From: Turritopsis dohrnii
Lineage: Eukaryota; Cnidaria; Hydrozoa; Anthoathecata; Oceaniidae
Reading direction: 5' to 3'
Assembly (NCBI GenBank): GCA_027922465.2
Contig: BQMF02000162.1
Span: 852,495 to 916,494 of the forward strand
Length of the DNA stretch: 64,000 nucleotides
Position 1 is the first letter of the stretch. Every line of letters starts with the position of its first letter. The notes beneath the pieces are model-generated. The model did no database searches. It saw only the letters and a list, made by a program, of their open reading frames with translations, and was not told the origin of the DNA. Shown one piece after another: positions 21,673-32,746 of this stretch. Both the position numbers and the translations under genes were made by a program.

Positions 21673-24600
21673 AGTAAAAGTTATTGTTCTTTTGACGGTA
21701 GCCAGCACGAAAGCAAATACTGTAATAAAACAAATAATCATATGCTTAGTTATCACACGCTTCACAATTCGCGAAAAAGTTCCTTCAAAACATCTAAATT
21801 GCAATGGGAAATGACAGCTAGTAGTTTTAGAGACCTATCAAAATATTTATTAAGTATTTTCAGTACTTTACCATTTATTTACGAAACAATAGACCTTACT
21901 CCTACTAAATAGAAAGGGGAGAGCTCAATTACATAAAATTCCAAGCACCACTTGAAATGTACTTATGATTGGGGTAGGGGCAGGTACAGGGTTTAAAATA
22001 GGTATGTCGCGAAAAATATGTTGAAGAAATTTTTAATATCAGCTGGGGGTGTCGAAAAAATTACGCTTTTCAAAGTTTCTAGAGAAACATTACACTTCGA
22101 TTTTGAGACATTTTTCGGATCTGTTTCTTCCTACAAGAACGCAGTGGAGGCAGGAAATGACAAAATAACAACAATGGTTCGATTTGTCAAATGCTGTTTT
22201 CTCAGATTGAATCGTTGTTCTTTTTTCTTCATGATGCACACAATGAAACCAGTCATAACCATATCGGAAATCATACATGTGAATGAATCAAGACAAATGT
22301 TTATAAACCAAATCATGCATGGAGTCAAGGATATGATGATTCTTTCATATCCCAGTAAGCAATCAAATTCCCAAAAATGACAAAACAATCAAAGACAAGT
22401 TCCTCGGAGGTGGTTAATTCCGTCTCGCTGTAATAATTTTATATCAAATTCATAAATGAAAAGAAAAATTTTTAGTATATTTATTTATCATTATTTATTC
22501 AGTATTATTTATTTAGTATTTATTATCAGTATTATCAATATAATCATACTCTGTTTATAATTTGAATCTAGGTTTAGCTTATCTACCATATGAATTCATT
22601 TATCTAGGTCTCATTCCAAAGTTGTCCGGTTTCCATAACAACTTGGTCACAACTGTATTGGTTTCAATGACAGCTTGGTTCATATGTGTGTATATAAGAG
22701 TTTGCCTGCTCAGTTGTCACGTGTCTCTCAATCGGCAGTCAAGATGTGTTGATTTAGTGTCTCACTTCAAATTCATGCATTTGAACATACAATTCACTGT
22801 ACCTCTTGGTCAATTTCACAGCTATCAATAGTTGGCCACCTGGTAGTTTTTGTTCTTTGTTTTTCTGCTTTGAAAGCGATCTTGTTTTGTGTACGTGTGG
22901 CCTTCCTTTCTCTTTTCTGCTTTGAAAGCCATCTTGTTTTTGTGTAGATATGTCCTCTTTTGTTCATGTTGACGTATTTCTAAATCAGCCTAGTTGTAGA
23001 GGAATTAGCCAGCACCATCCAAAGCACGCTTGCGCGAACAAGGTTAATAATATGAGTCGTTCCTCCAGACTATGATAAATTTATTACTATCATAGTTCAA
23101 AGTCCAAAGCAAATTTTATGATCATAATAGTTTTCCTTTAGCGATAATGTGCTGTACAAACAGTAAGTCGTTTATTTGTTAATAACAATCATTAGAAAAT
23201 TTGCTTGTCATTTTGCGAAGCGCTAATAGTTTTTAAAACTTCTAACAATCTTATATATTATTTACTTTGATATTTACTTTGACTCTACCAACTGCTATTG
23301 ACTTCTTTGCCAATATCTTTCTTACAGTTATAACTAGCATGTAGCTTTAGCTAAAAATGCCCCCGCGCTCAAGCATTTCAATTTGTACACGCAGCAAGCT
23401 ATACATTGCAAGCCTATACAACGGAAACAAAAACAAACAAAGTCTTGTTACTTTTTGTTATCTCTTAGTCCTATGTCACACTGATGCTAATATACCTTTC
23501 AAAAAGTGTAAATAAGGCTTAACAAGTAATATCAGAAAGTATTTGCTACAAACAAAAGAAATGTGTGAACTAAAACCATGGATACGTATTTTTATACTCA
23601 AAATAAGATTAAGATTTTTTAAAGAAATTCTGTAAGAGCCAAAAGAAAAAAAAACTTTTTCAAAAAAAAAAAAAAAATTAAAGCGAAAAATCCTTAGAAA
23701 TCAGCGTTTCAAACTTTGATTCGAAACAAAAAATAGCCAAAGTTTATAAAAAAAAAACAAGAAAAAAATATAAAAATGTTTTATTGATCAAGATCTTTGG
23801 AGGACAGAAAGAAGAAAAACACGAACGACAATTTGTAGGCTTTTTCTTGCATACACAGAAATCCAATTTAAATCTTCAGTCACCCCACTCAAAAAATTGG
23901 TCACTTTTCTTTCTTTCTCCAATTAAAATCTTTTTAAGGCAAGATCCGCCAAAAATCAGTGCATTGAATAAAATTTATTGAATGAAAGATTTAGAGCTAA
24001 AACATATACAAAAATGGTGGACAAAATTCCAGATTTGAAGCTGTGCTTTAAAATCCTTGTCGTTCACTTCACAAAAACAACACAAAAGTAATATGAAAAA
24101 TGTCTAAGCAATTTTAGCATACGAACTTCCTAAATAACATAGTATAATGTAATAATAAATTAGGAAAATAAACATTCTGTCTCCTACCTACGGTGTCATG
24201 CTTTGACATGAAAAAAAAAGCAAAGTCAGCTAATAATTGTATACCACCGTGTAACGTCAACATGAAAGTTGGAGGATGATGATGAAGATGATGAACAAAA
24301 TCGAAAACTGACTTTCGCCTATCTCGTGAAACTACTATGCCTCCTCGCTCGCTTACGCTCGCTGCGGGGGCAACAATCTTATATATGACGTTTTGTTAAT
24401 ATTTTTCAAACATGCGCATTCATGTGATGGTGGAATGAAATCATTTGAAAAATACTTAATAGATTATCATCTGCTTTTCTGAAAAGTTGAAATTATTCAG
24501 GAAATTCAGTGAGAAAGAACCTTTTTCTTGATATTACCTGTTGGGATGGACCTTATTTTCTCAGCTCATCAATGATGTTGTCAAATCATGAAGGGTTTAA

Positions 24601-24820
24601 ACGATAACAGAACGTGATATTGTTTTGATTTGAAAGAAGTGATCTGTATCGTGGAATGCATTACTTTTTAACATAAATGTTATATGTATGATTTGACTTT
24701 TATTCTGCGTAAAATGATGAACACGATTTATACCCTTTGATGCAACAACGGTGTAAAAATTATTGTGATAATCTAGTGATTTCAGTTTTAAATCGAATTT
24801 GAATTTTGTGCAACAGTTTT
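21673..24820. other. No supported gene; AT-rich
   Basis: Open frames at 22018-22380 (+) and 22388-22131 (-) have hydrophobic stretches but no recognisable family or splice context. An A run lies at about 23666-23680. A GC-rich CTCGCTCGCTTACGCTCGCT motif at 24345-24364 stands out in composition. Confidence 0.4.
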
Positions 24821-25090
24821 TACCCAGTAAACACAAAAGCTCCTTTAAATCGTCTTTAAGACGTCTTTAAAGATACTAAAAGGACGTCTTTAATACGTCT
24901 CGCCTTGGTTGCAATGTGTAACGCTTTGAGACGAGTTTCAAGACGTCTTTCCCAGTTAAGACACGACGTCAATGCAACGTTGTTTTATGGTTGTTCTAAC
25001 ATCGCAATCAAAAACGACCTTTAACCGACGTCAAGAAAACGCCGGGGTTGGTCGGAACCAAAAACGACCATTAACTTAAAGAAAGTTTCT
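24821..25090. repeat. CCCAGTAAACA / GACGTC-rich element end
   Basis: TACCCAGTAAACACAAAAGC at 24821 matches the end of the foldback at 8204 and is followed by AAGACGTC-type iterations and CGACC repeats. No facing end lies close by. The nearest inverted CCCAGTAA-type end is at 27317, so this may be the left end of a larger, interrupted element. Confidence 0.55.
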
Positions 25091-25302
25091 TAATAGTTGT
25101 GAGATCTCGGCAAACCGAGCTAGCCTGCCTAGCCGGGCTAGCACCCCTCCATGTGATCACCCTCTTTGCAGTGGTTATTCAACAAATATGTCCACTGGGA
25201 TCATCTCCTGAAGAAGAATCTCTTTGTTATTGTATCACTAATAATTTCATTATTATCAAATTCAACACAACTCACTTATGACTAATTTACTAATCAGTTA
25301 TA

Positions 25303-25843
25303 CAGTGTGTCCCTGAGAAATTTAGCCCGAAACTTCAACAAGTAATAAGTTTTTAGCGATTCAAACACCATCAGAAAGATAATTCTGTAAACTGTCTTAT
25401 AATTCAAAAAAAACTTTGTATTTATGGATGGTTAAGAAGTTAAAAGGGATTTTCTAGAGGTAACGGATCATTTAAACTATAATGATCGATTAACAAAAAA
25501 ATCTCTTTAAACAAAAGCATTTTTTATATTTTTTAACACATAATTTTAATTCCCAGGTGAAAATCAAAGATTCATTATTATTTGAATAGATTCATGTTCA
25601 AAAACAAAGACACATAGACTCATTAAAGAAGGTGTTAATCGATCATTAAGAAAGTAGTGATGCATTAGATGCAAAAAAACTGTTACAACTTGGAAAATAT
25701 AAATTTTCAATGTCTAATTTTTATATCTCCAGAAAGCCAACAAAATGCTCTTTCCAATGGTACAAAAACCGCTAGAAACAAATCACTATATGAAAAGTTA
25801 TTAGATGTCAAACCTTTGGGCTAAATTTCTCAGGGACACACTG
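25303..25843. repeat. mariner-like MITE with TA target site
   Basis: CAGTGTGTCCCTGAGAAATT starts at 25303, and its exact inverted copy ends at 25843. The match runs about 26 bp, through TTAGCCC. TA dinucleotides flank both ends (25301-25302 and 25844-25845), the Tc1/mariner target. The 541-bp interior has no coding frame, so it depends on a transposase elsewhere. Confidence 0.85.
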
Positions 25844-26346
25844 TAGGTGAAATTACAATGACATAAAAAACTTTTAACAAACAGAAAGCGGACATATAAA
25901 TATTGGCTGTATATCTGTAGTATGTGACGTGTTTTCTTTTGATAAGCTGTTCATTGAAAACAGTAAGTCCTTTTTATTTGGTTACTTCATAGACATCGGT
26001 ATATGTTATGGGCACAGTTATTAAAAATTCGACATACCGATGGAAATGTTACTAAAAACTTTTATACTAGTGGAAATATAAATTACGTAAGTTTTGGAAA
26101 TTAAAAAATTCACTTCACTCGTGATAGAATCAAAAATGATGTGAGTAAAAACTATTTTTGATTATTTTCCCCATAAATCCGAATTCCAAGTTATTTTTTT
26201 CTTCTTGAAATTTTCACTTAATTTTCATTGAATTTGTTTGAGAAATCCGGAAAGAATTTTTTTTAGAATTTGATGGTTTATAAAAGTGGTCGCTTTTTCA
26301 TTTTGTCTGCTTGTGATGGAACCCCAATTTAATCAATTTCTTTCAA

Positions 26347-26470
26347 GATTTTATCGATTTTTTTTATTTATTTATTTATTTATTCCTTATTTACCCAGGA
26401 TAGCCTCTTCAGTTCCTTTAGGTACTGTTATCAATGAGGGTGTTGTGAAGTAGGTCCTAGAGCATTTAAA
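26347..26470 (-). mobile_element. Possible LINE or SINE 3' tail remnant
   Basis: ATTT repeats (26355-26385) followed by CTTATTTACCCAGGATAGCC read, on the minus strand, as GGCTATCCTGGGTAAATAAG with an AATA-repeat tail, the style of a retroposon 3' end. The body beyond about 26470 is not recognisable. Confidence 0.3.
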
Positions 26471-26499
26471 GTCCCCATTTGGGCTAATCATGAAGGATT

Positions 26500-27322
26500 C
26501 GGACGATAATGTTCGCTGAGAACTCTCGTCGCAGGATTACGAAATTTACTCGTTCATCGTCGTAGAGTCGTCGTTGAGATGTGTTTCAAAGACGTCCCAA
26601 AGACGTCGCTCAATGGTCATGAAACGGGAATCTAAAAGACATCCCAACAACATTGCAACGACGTCGTAGAAATCTGAAATTTACTCTGTGGTCGTCGTAA
26701 CGACGTCGTAAAGACGTCCAATTAATAGCCTATGGGATCATAGGTTAACTATGCTGGGGATCATTAAAAGAACAAAACATACAAATTCAAGATGTTTTCT
26801 TTTTAATTATTTTTAAAACAACGCAACAATTTAAAATTCAACATACAGTGTGTTTCATAGTGTTGGAAATGGAAAATTTAAAGCTGTTTTTTTTTAAATG
26901 AATATACCGAAGTTCAAAATAATTTTTACATCGACGGAATACAGGTTAGGTTTAGGTTTCAATTCCCCTTGGCAACGATTCACCACGAACGGAAGGCAAA
27001 TGCGTTATCAACTGAGTGTGGTCAGGCACGTGAAACAATACTTAACAAATAAATAAATAAATGAAAGCACTATTCATTGTCATCACACATTGTTGGTAAT
27101 GGCTATTTGACCATGATATAACGTCAATTCAACGTTGTTTTCGGTCATGTGACTGGCGCACAGCTTCCGTACAACGTCCTTTTTGGTTTTCGTTGATCGT
27201 CGTTTTGATGTCAAAATCAGAAGTTGTATTTCTGTTTCCATATCAACATTTAAACGACCGCTTAGCGACGATTTAACACGACGTCGAACAACGTTCATGA
27301 AACATGTCGGTGCTTACTGGGG
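26500..27322. repeat. GACGTC/AACGTT-rich element ending CTGGGG
   Basis: Dense GACGTC, CGTCGT and AACGTT words fill 26540-26725 and 27115-27300. The right end reads GGTGCTTACTGGGG (to about 27322), the inverted match of the left end CCCAGTGAGCACC at 30908. An unrelated AT-rich stretch lies in the middle. Confidence 0.5.
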
Positions 27323-27333
27323 CTGTTAACTTT

Positions 27334-27795
27334 CTAAATTAGACATAAAAATATTCCCCTCAATTTGAATCTTGAAAAGGTAACACAAAGTTGCTTTGTT
27401 ATCCACTTCAATTTAACCTTTTCCTGAGGGTCATATTCACGGATTCTACTAGCAGCCTCAGAAATTTCACTTCTTGATCTGGTTTTAACACTGATTTCTT
27501 TAAGTTCAAAACAAATCACAAATGTAGTAAAACGATTGTATCTGTATCCATCATAGCCTCTCGCCTGTTCCTTTGGTAAAATTGGCATGTGATTTATGTA
27601 AACAGCCGATTGCTGAGTCTTTTCAGGAATGCTGTGGGATTTTTTGTTCATTTCGTCAAACCTCTGGGAGCTAAGCTTAGTCCAAAGCAGAGACTGAGGA
27701 ATTCGTATACATTCCCATCCCAAGAAGCATTCTTTTGACGTTTTCTCATGTGTATGTTGACCTAATCTCTTTTTCAATAGGCTTTCTTTACAAAA
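27334..27795 (-). CDS. Unrecognised coding-like frame
   Basis: The minus strand is open for more than 150 codons and ends in TAG at 27334. Codon use is balanced and the product is charged (LSSQRFDEMNKKSHSIPEK, ARGYDGYRYNRFTTFVICFE, REYDPQEKVKLKWITKQ). The first Met-like start in the frame is not an ATG, so it may be an internal exon. It sits just beside the end of a GACGTC element and may be transposon-derived. No catalytic motif seen. Confidence 0.35.
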   Translation of the reverse strand, partial: FCKESLLKKRLGQHTHEKTSKECFLGWECIRIPQSLLWTKLSSQRFDEMNKKSHSIPEKTQQSAVYINHMPILPKEQARGYDGYRYNRFTTFVICFELKEISVKTRSRSEISEAASRIREYDPQEKVKLKWITKQLCVTFSRFKLRGIFLCLI

Positions 27796-30174
27796 GATAA
27801 GAATTACTTTGCAACAAGAATTACAACTATAATATTACTGTTGCATTTCCTGTGAGCTTTCTCTCAAACACCTACAAACGTTTGTAGACGTTGTGCCAAT
27901 GACAATTTTGGAGGTTTTTCTAAAGCCATTTTACTTACTAACATACGTACCCATATTATATCGAAATCTGTAAATATCTTGAGAGATGTCAAGGTATTGG
28001 CCTAGCTTTGGCTGAAGTGTTCATATCCTTTGTTGGGTTGGTCACCCATATCTCCCTGTACTTTTGTAGGTGTATTTCTGTTGCACCTCTCTACCTCTGC
28101 TTCTGTTTCCTATGTTTGTGAGTGCAAGTATGAAAGCAACATTCAAGTTTGATTTACCTCTTGAAGTTTTCCTGAGTTTTGAACAATGTTCCTGTCCAGG
28201 TAGGTGTTCGTTTTATTATTAATGATGGTTAAAGATGATTTTTCCAGAAAAAAGGTTTTTGTTTCTGTTGCATTCATTAAAGTAGCGAAGGTAGTGTATC
28301 TTCAATGAAGGAGGAATGTATCGCCTAGCAAACAACTTAAGCTGACTGTTGAATCCATTCCAGTAGATCACCAACAGCAATCTCTACTCCATCATCTTTA
28401 GCATTCACAATCAGTTAGAACACAGTTCTTGATAATTGTTCTATTATGTTACGAACGGTTTCCTGTACCTTGACCAAAGCAACTATTGATCAATATGGTG
28501 GATTTGTTATAACTGTTCTTATATCAGAATCTAAACAGGATAAAGGGAAGCGTTTTTTCGTAATTTATTACTTTTATTGGAAGATTTCTCCCACTCCCTT
28601 TTCTCTGCAGGTGGCGGTTGAGGACTCATGACCTCAAAAACGGAGTCATTATTTTGAATTCTGTCTTCTCTTAACATCTGAAATAACAGTTCCACTTGCT
28701 CATAAAAATGTTTTTATCTTCATGGCTTTCGTTTTCTCTGTAAAGATTTCCATTGCAAAGATTTAATAAAACGACTATAGTCGTTAAATCTTCCTCAAAA
28801 AATAAGCTTAATAAAAGAAAGTAATTCGCTTAAGGGAACTTAAGAGTGAGAAGTGTTTCAATTGCATCATTTATACTCTCCAATCCTTTAGAAGCCATTG
28901 ACTGATGACTACACACTATCTTCAGAACATTAATTACTGTTTATAGTGAATTGTAGATATAGTGTGGTCACTACATTCATGTACAAACACGGCTGAATGC
29001 TTCGGTGACCTTTCAAATTTTAATGATCACTATTATAAATAAAGCTAACTCTTATGTCTGAGCTTTTAGAATTTTCAGGAGGTTAGATACACACATCGTA
29101 GATAATTTATGAATACTAAAACATCGTGCGTATAAGTTGTTTTGATAAGAACAATATTGTTATAAGAACAATAGGCTTTCGTTGGAATACATTCAATGTA
29201 ACACTTTATTTCAAAAGAACAAAGTTTTTTAAAGGACACAATGTAGCAATTTTGGAAAATATAATCTTTGTTCAACTTTTCTATAGAATCACATGTTCAA
29301 CCCCCGTTTTAAAACATACTATGGTCGTATTTTTTATGTTTTGTATTTTTTTAATTTATGTGCTAATGAGACAGCTTATCAGACTGAAACTAACGATTTG
29401 GCCATGAATGTGGTGAACAGACTATAAGCCGACTTTGAAAAAGGCATGGTTGCATGTGGCTGAATTTGCTCAACAGCAAAAACACAGAAGGCGCAAATAC
29501 TTTCAATAAATTCATGGAGGCCTAAAAAGTACGCACACGCACTTTAAACGGATAAAAACACACCTATTTTGACGCAATTTTGTCTGAAAATACAAACCGG
29601 GGGTAAAAACATTTTTATTACATGCAAACATAGCGCAGTAGTTACCCCCTGCAATAATTTGCCATGACGATTTAAAAAGTTAGCGAGAATATTGTTTATT
29701 ACCTTTCTTCCTTCTTATAAAGCTCACTAACGTTTGAACCGGAAAGTCACTGAACACACTGTATATTTTCTTGAAAAACACAATGAGTAAATTTTTAGTT
29801 CCCAGAGCAAACGTACCACATCTATAAATGTTCCCTGTTGTGGATTTAATCTATCCCTAAATTAAGCAGCCAATTAATTCATCAGGTTTGAGAACGCAAG
29901 GTGGAGGAGTAACAAGGGAAAACAAATTCATTTAAGTAACAATAAATTTTCCGTTCAGTTATACATAAGCATAGATTCACACACCTTTTGAACAGGTATT
30001 TTCCATAAAAATTATCCATAGACAGGAAAAACATTGCATTTCATTGGTCGTTCTTTATCAGAGTCAATAAAAGTGTTTCAAGTTTTTCACAAGCATTGGT
30101 ATCTTCCAAACCGATTGAATGGGTCACATGATCTTTCCAAATGAATTAATCTTTGAAGTTGTGAATCAATAACG
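27796..30174. other. No supported gene
   Basis: The stretch is AT-rich, with short frames only (for example 28446-28631 and 29126-29407, +) that lack domains or splice context. Confidence 0.4.
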
Positions 30175-30468
30175 TGCAGAGATGGTGTAGTGGCTAGTAC
30201 CTTTGAGTGCGACCGCTGCGACTCGTATTCGAGTCCAGTCATGTGGTATCTAAATACACCACTCCGATGCGCTTTAAAAGCAGCGTGTCAGCCCATTAGG
30301 AGCCATCGACTGACTTGCACACTGGCCTTCGGACAAGTTAGAGCAATGCTATACGTATTTCTGGCGGTAAGTCAACTACTAGTTTCAAGTCGGCGGGCGG
30401 AAGAACCAACCATTACGGATGGAAGCCCAAAGACTAAAAACTCCCGTTACTTATTTACTTACTTATTT
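30175..30468 (+). mobile_element. TTAC-tailed tRNA-derived SINE, full length
   Basis: The head GCAGAGATGGTGTAGTGGC holds an A-box and the B-box is GTATTCGAGTCCA about 35 bases on. A body of about 220 bp follows, then a tail of TTACTTATTTACTTACTT. This is the reference copy for three others in the window (18176, 32012 and 49654, all reversed). SINEs of this build are copied by a LINE that recognises the tail. Confidence 0.9.
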
Positions 30469-30599
30469 CCTGATTTTCAAAATTATTGACTTTAGGACAC
30501 CCGTGGTGGAGTAAAATATTTAATATACCCGTGGTTTCTCCTCCTCCTCCTCCTACTACCACTACTCTAAGTCATGAACGATTTCGTGCAACTTTTACA

Positions 30600-30890
30600 T
30601 GACGTCCTTGTCAAATTCGCAATTTCGGTCAAATTTGGACTTTCAGTTGACCAATTTTCATAAAAATTTGCACAGAGCACAATTGAAAGGTGCTGATTTC
30701 GAATTTAGACAGTTATTTTCTTAGATTTGCCCACATTTTGGCAATTCGGGCTAATGTTTGACCAAATTTTGAAATTTCTCCGATTTTCATAAAAATTTGC
30801 ACAAAGCACAATTTGAAGATGCTGATTTTGAATTTGGGAGTCATTTTTACAGATGTGACCAAAATTTAGCAAATCGGCAATATGGTATTT
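30600..30890 (+). repeat. Two diverged direct repeats, about 127-bp unit
   Basis: TTTTCATAAAAATTTGCACA occurs at 30655 and again at 30782, each followed by a similar stretch reaching GTGCTGATTTCGAATTT and ATGCTGATTTTGAATTT. A third, weaker relation (TCAAATTTGGAC, GACCAAATTTTG) suggests a decayed tandem array. Confidence 0.6.
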
Positions 30891-30906
30891 TTGAGACTAG
30901 ATATGT

Positions 30907-31980
30907 ACCCAGTGAGCACCCGACATTTAAATGACGGTCAGGATTTGGTCACATTAACGTCGCGACCAAAACTGACCAAAGCTGACGCTTATTCGACGTC
31001 GTATTATGGTAATAGTTAGTCATTACCATATCTGACGATCATATGACGAATATGTTAAAATCATAATTATGAATGAAAAGCAACTTTCGTTGTTTTTTTT
31101 ACATTTCGTTCTCTTATAATTGCACAAAAATATTTTTCCTACTTCAATAAGGCTAAATGAATCGATGACGTCATGTTCACGTTCAAACAACGGTCACTAA
31201 AACGTTGACATGACGTCGCTGTTTTCTTAGGAGCTTGACTACAAAAAAAACATAAAATGCATGAAAAGCCATAAGGAATGAAAGGGCTGCCCCAGGAAAA
31301 ATAGAGTTTAATTCCTTAAAACTAAACCCAAACCAAAGTGATTTTTGAAAACGTTGGAGAGACGTCGTAACAACCGTTTCTTCGACGTTCATACAACGTT
31401 ATTTACATTCATCATAATCAAAAAAACAATACGCAAAACTGCAAAGGAAATTAACAATCCAATTTTTAGATATTTTCGTCAAGGTGTTTAATTGTCTAAT
31501 ACGAGAAACAAAAATGAGTTTATAATTAGTTTTCAATTGCCCTGCTTATTTTATCTTTTGTTTCTTGCGTCTTATGTTCTGTCCCTCGGGCCTCACAGGG
31601 ATTGTGTTTTTATTCGCATCTTTTCAGTGAATTCGTGTCTTAGCATTCTATCATATGAGAACAGTCTGAAGAGACATGTTTATATCTGAAGAGATAGATT
31701 AAAGATACTTTGATATTTTAATATATTTATTATCAAGTTAACATTGCTGTGACTATAGACTTTCCGTGTTTTCTGGATTTAAAACGAAAGCAAAATTTAA
31801 ATTCAAAGTAGCAGTCAAAATTACGTTCCGAACAAGAAACTATATAATGTCATGGTCCTTTTACGTTATATAAACGTTATACTTTTCGACGTCACAATTA
31901 TGTTGCATTTCTGACCACCACACAACCGTCAGAGGTGACCGTCATGTGACGTTCTCCTGACGTCATAATGTTTACTGGGT
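30907..31980. repeat. Non-autonomous element with CCCAGT ends and GACGTC/AACGTT arms
   Basis: The left end ACCCAGTGAGCACCCGACAT and the right end GACGTCATAATGTTTACTGG(GT) form imperfect inverted termini. Subterminal words TGACGGTCA, GTGACCGTCATGTGACG and AACGTT repeat within about 150 bp of each end. The interior (31080-31850) is AT-rich with no gene. This is the most complete copy of the family here (1.07 kb). Confidence 0.65.
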
Positions 31981-32011
31981 TCGTTGTGTTACGTCCTGAA
32001 ATCTTCAAACC

Positions 32012-32235
32012 AAGTAAGTAAGTAAGTAAGTGACCGAGAGTTTTTAGCCCTTGGGCTTCCAACCCAGAAAAGGTTGGTTCTTATGCCCGCCGACTTGCAA
32101 CTAGTAGTTGACTTACCGCCAGAGTTACGTATAGCAATGCTCTAACTTGCCCGAAGGGCAGTGTACAGTCACTTGATGGCTCCTAATGGGCTGATACGTT
32201 GCTTTTAAAGCGCATTAGAGTGGTGTATTAAGATA
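32012..32235 (-). mobile_element. TTAC-tailed SINE, 5' truncated
   Basis: The tail GTAAGTAAGTAAGTAAGTGA opens the copy. The body matches the SINE at 30175 and stops near AGAGTGGTGTATTAAG, so the tRNA-like head is missing. Confidence 0.8.
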
Positions 32236-32263
32236 AGTCATTGAGTTGCTTTTTGTTCAAAAT

Positions 32264-32419
32264 TAAACTGTAGTACCATCAAATTGGTAGAGGCACATGA
32301 CGATAGAAACTTTAAATGGCTTGAAAATCGCAGCGACAAGATTACAAGTGAGACAGGCAAATTGGTTCTGGCCTTTTCTCCAAGGCCTGTTGCCTTTTCC
32401 ATATTCGTGCTAAAGAAAG
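32264..32419 (+). CDS. Coding-like exon of unknown gene
   Basis: The frame is open after a possible ACTGTAG acceptor and ends AAAG|GTAGGC. It reads VEAHDDRNFKWLENRSDK and later FSPRPVAFSIFVLKK, which alternates like a beta-sheet domain. It lies 330 bases before the fucosyltransferase-like gene but does not join it in frame. Could be an exon remnant or chance. Confidence 0.22.
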
Positions 32420-32746
32420 GTAGGCTAAAAATTGGCGGTGATTTATCTCTTTCTTTCATTTTATTTTTTTATTAAAACTATTTCGTAGTTTACATTGACT
32501 GCTCTGTATTACAACGTTCTTTGTCGTTATCCAAGATATCGAATAGCCCTAGGAGTCGAAGCCGAAAAGGTATATAACAAGCTTAACTTAGCTTACGCTG
32601 AAAGACAAACCGGGAGTTGGTGACATATTGTTTTTGTTGCCTAACTTCCAACGACCAAAATATCTCCCAAGAAGTTGATTATGGTCAATAATTGGTATTT
32701 ATTAGTATAAAGTTCTTTATTACTTTAGAAGATAAAAAATCAAAGA

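Noticed and set aside
22018..22388. Overlapping frames on both strands with hydrophobic stretches, the minus one faintly like a piece of a membrane receptor
   Set aside because: No start, splice or family motif supports either strand, and hydrophobic frames arise easily in AT-rich DNA.
30190..30489. 99-codon + frame
   Set aside because: It lies entirely within a SINE copy and is repeated wherever the SINE occurs.
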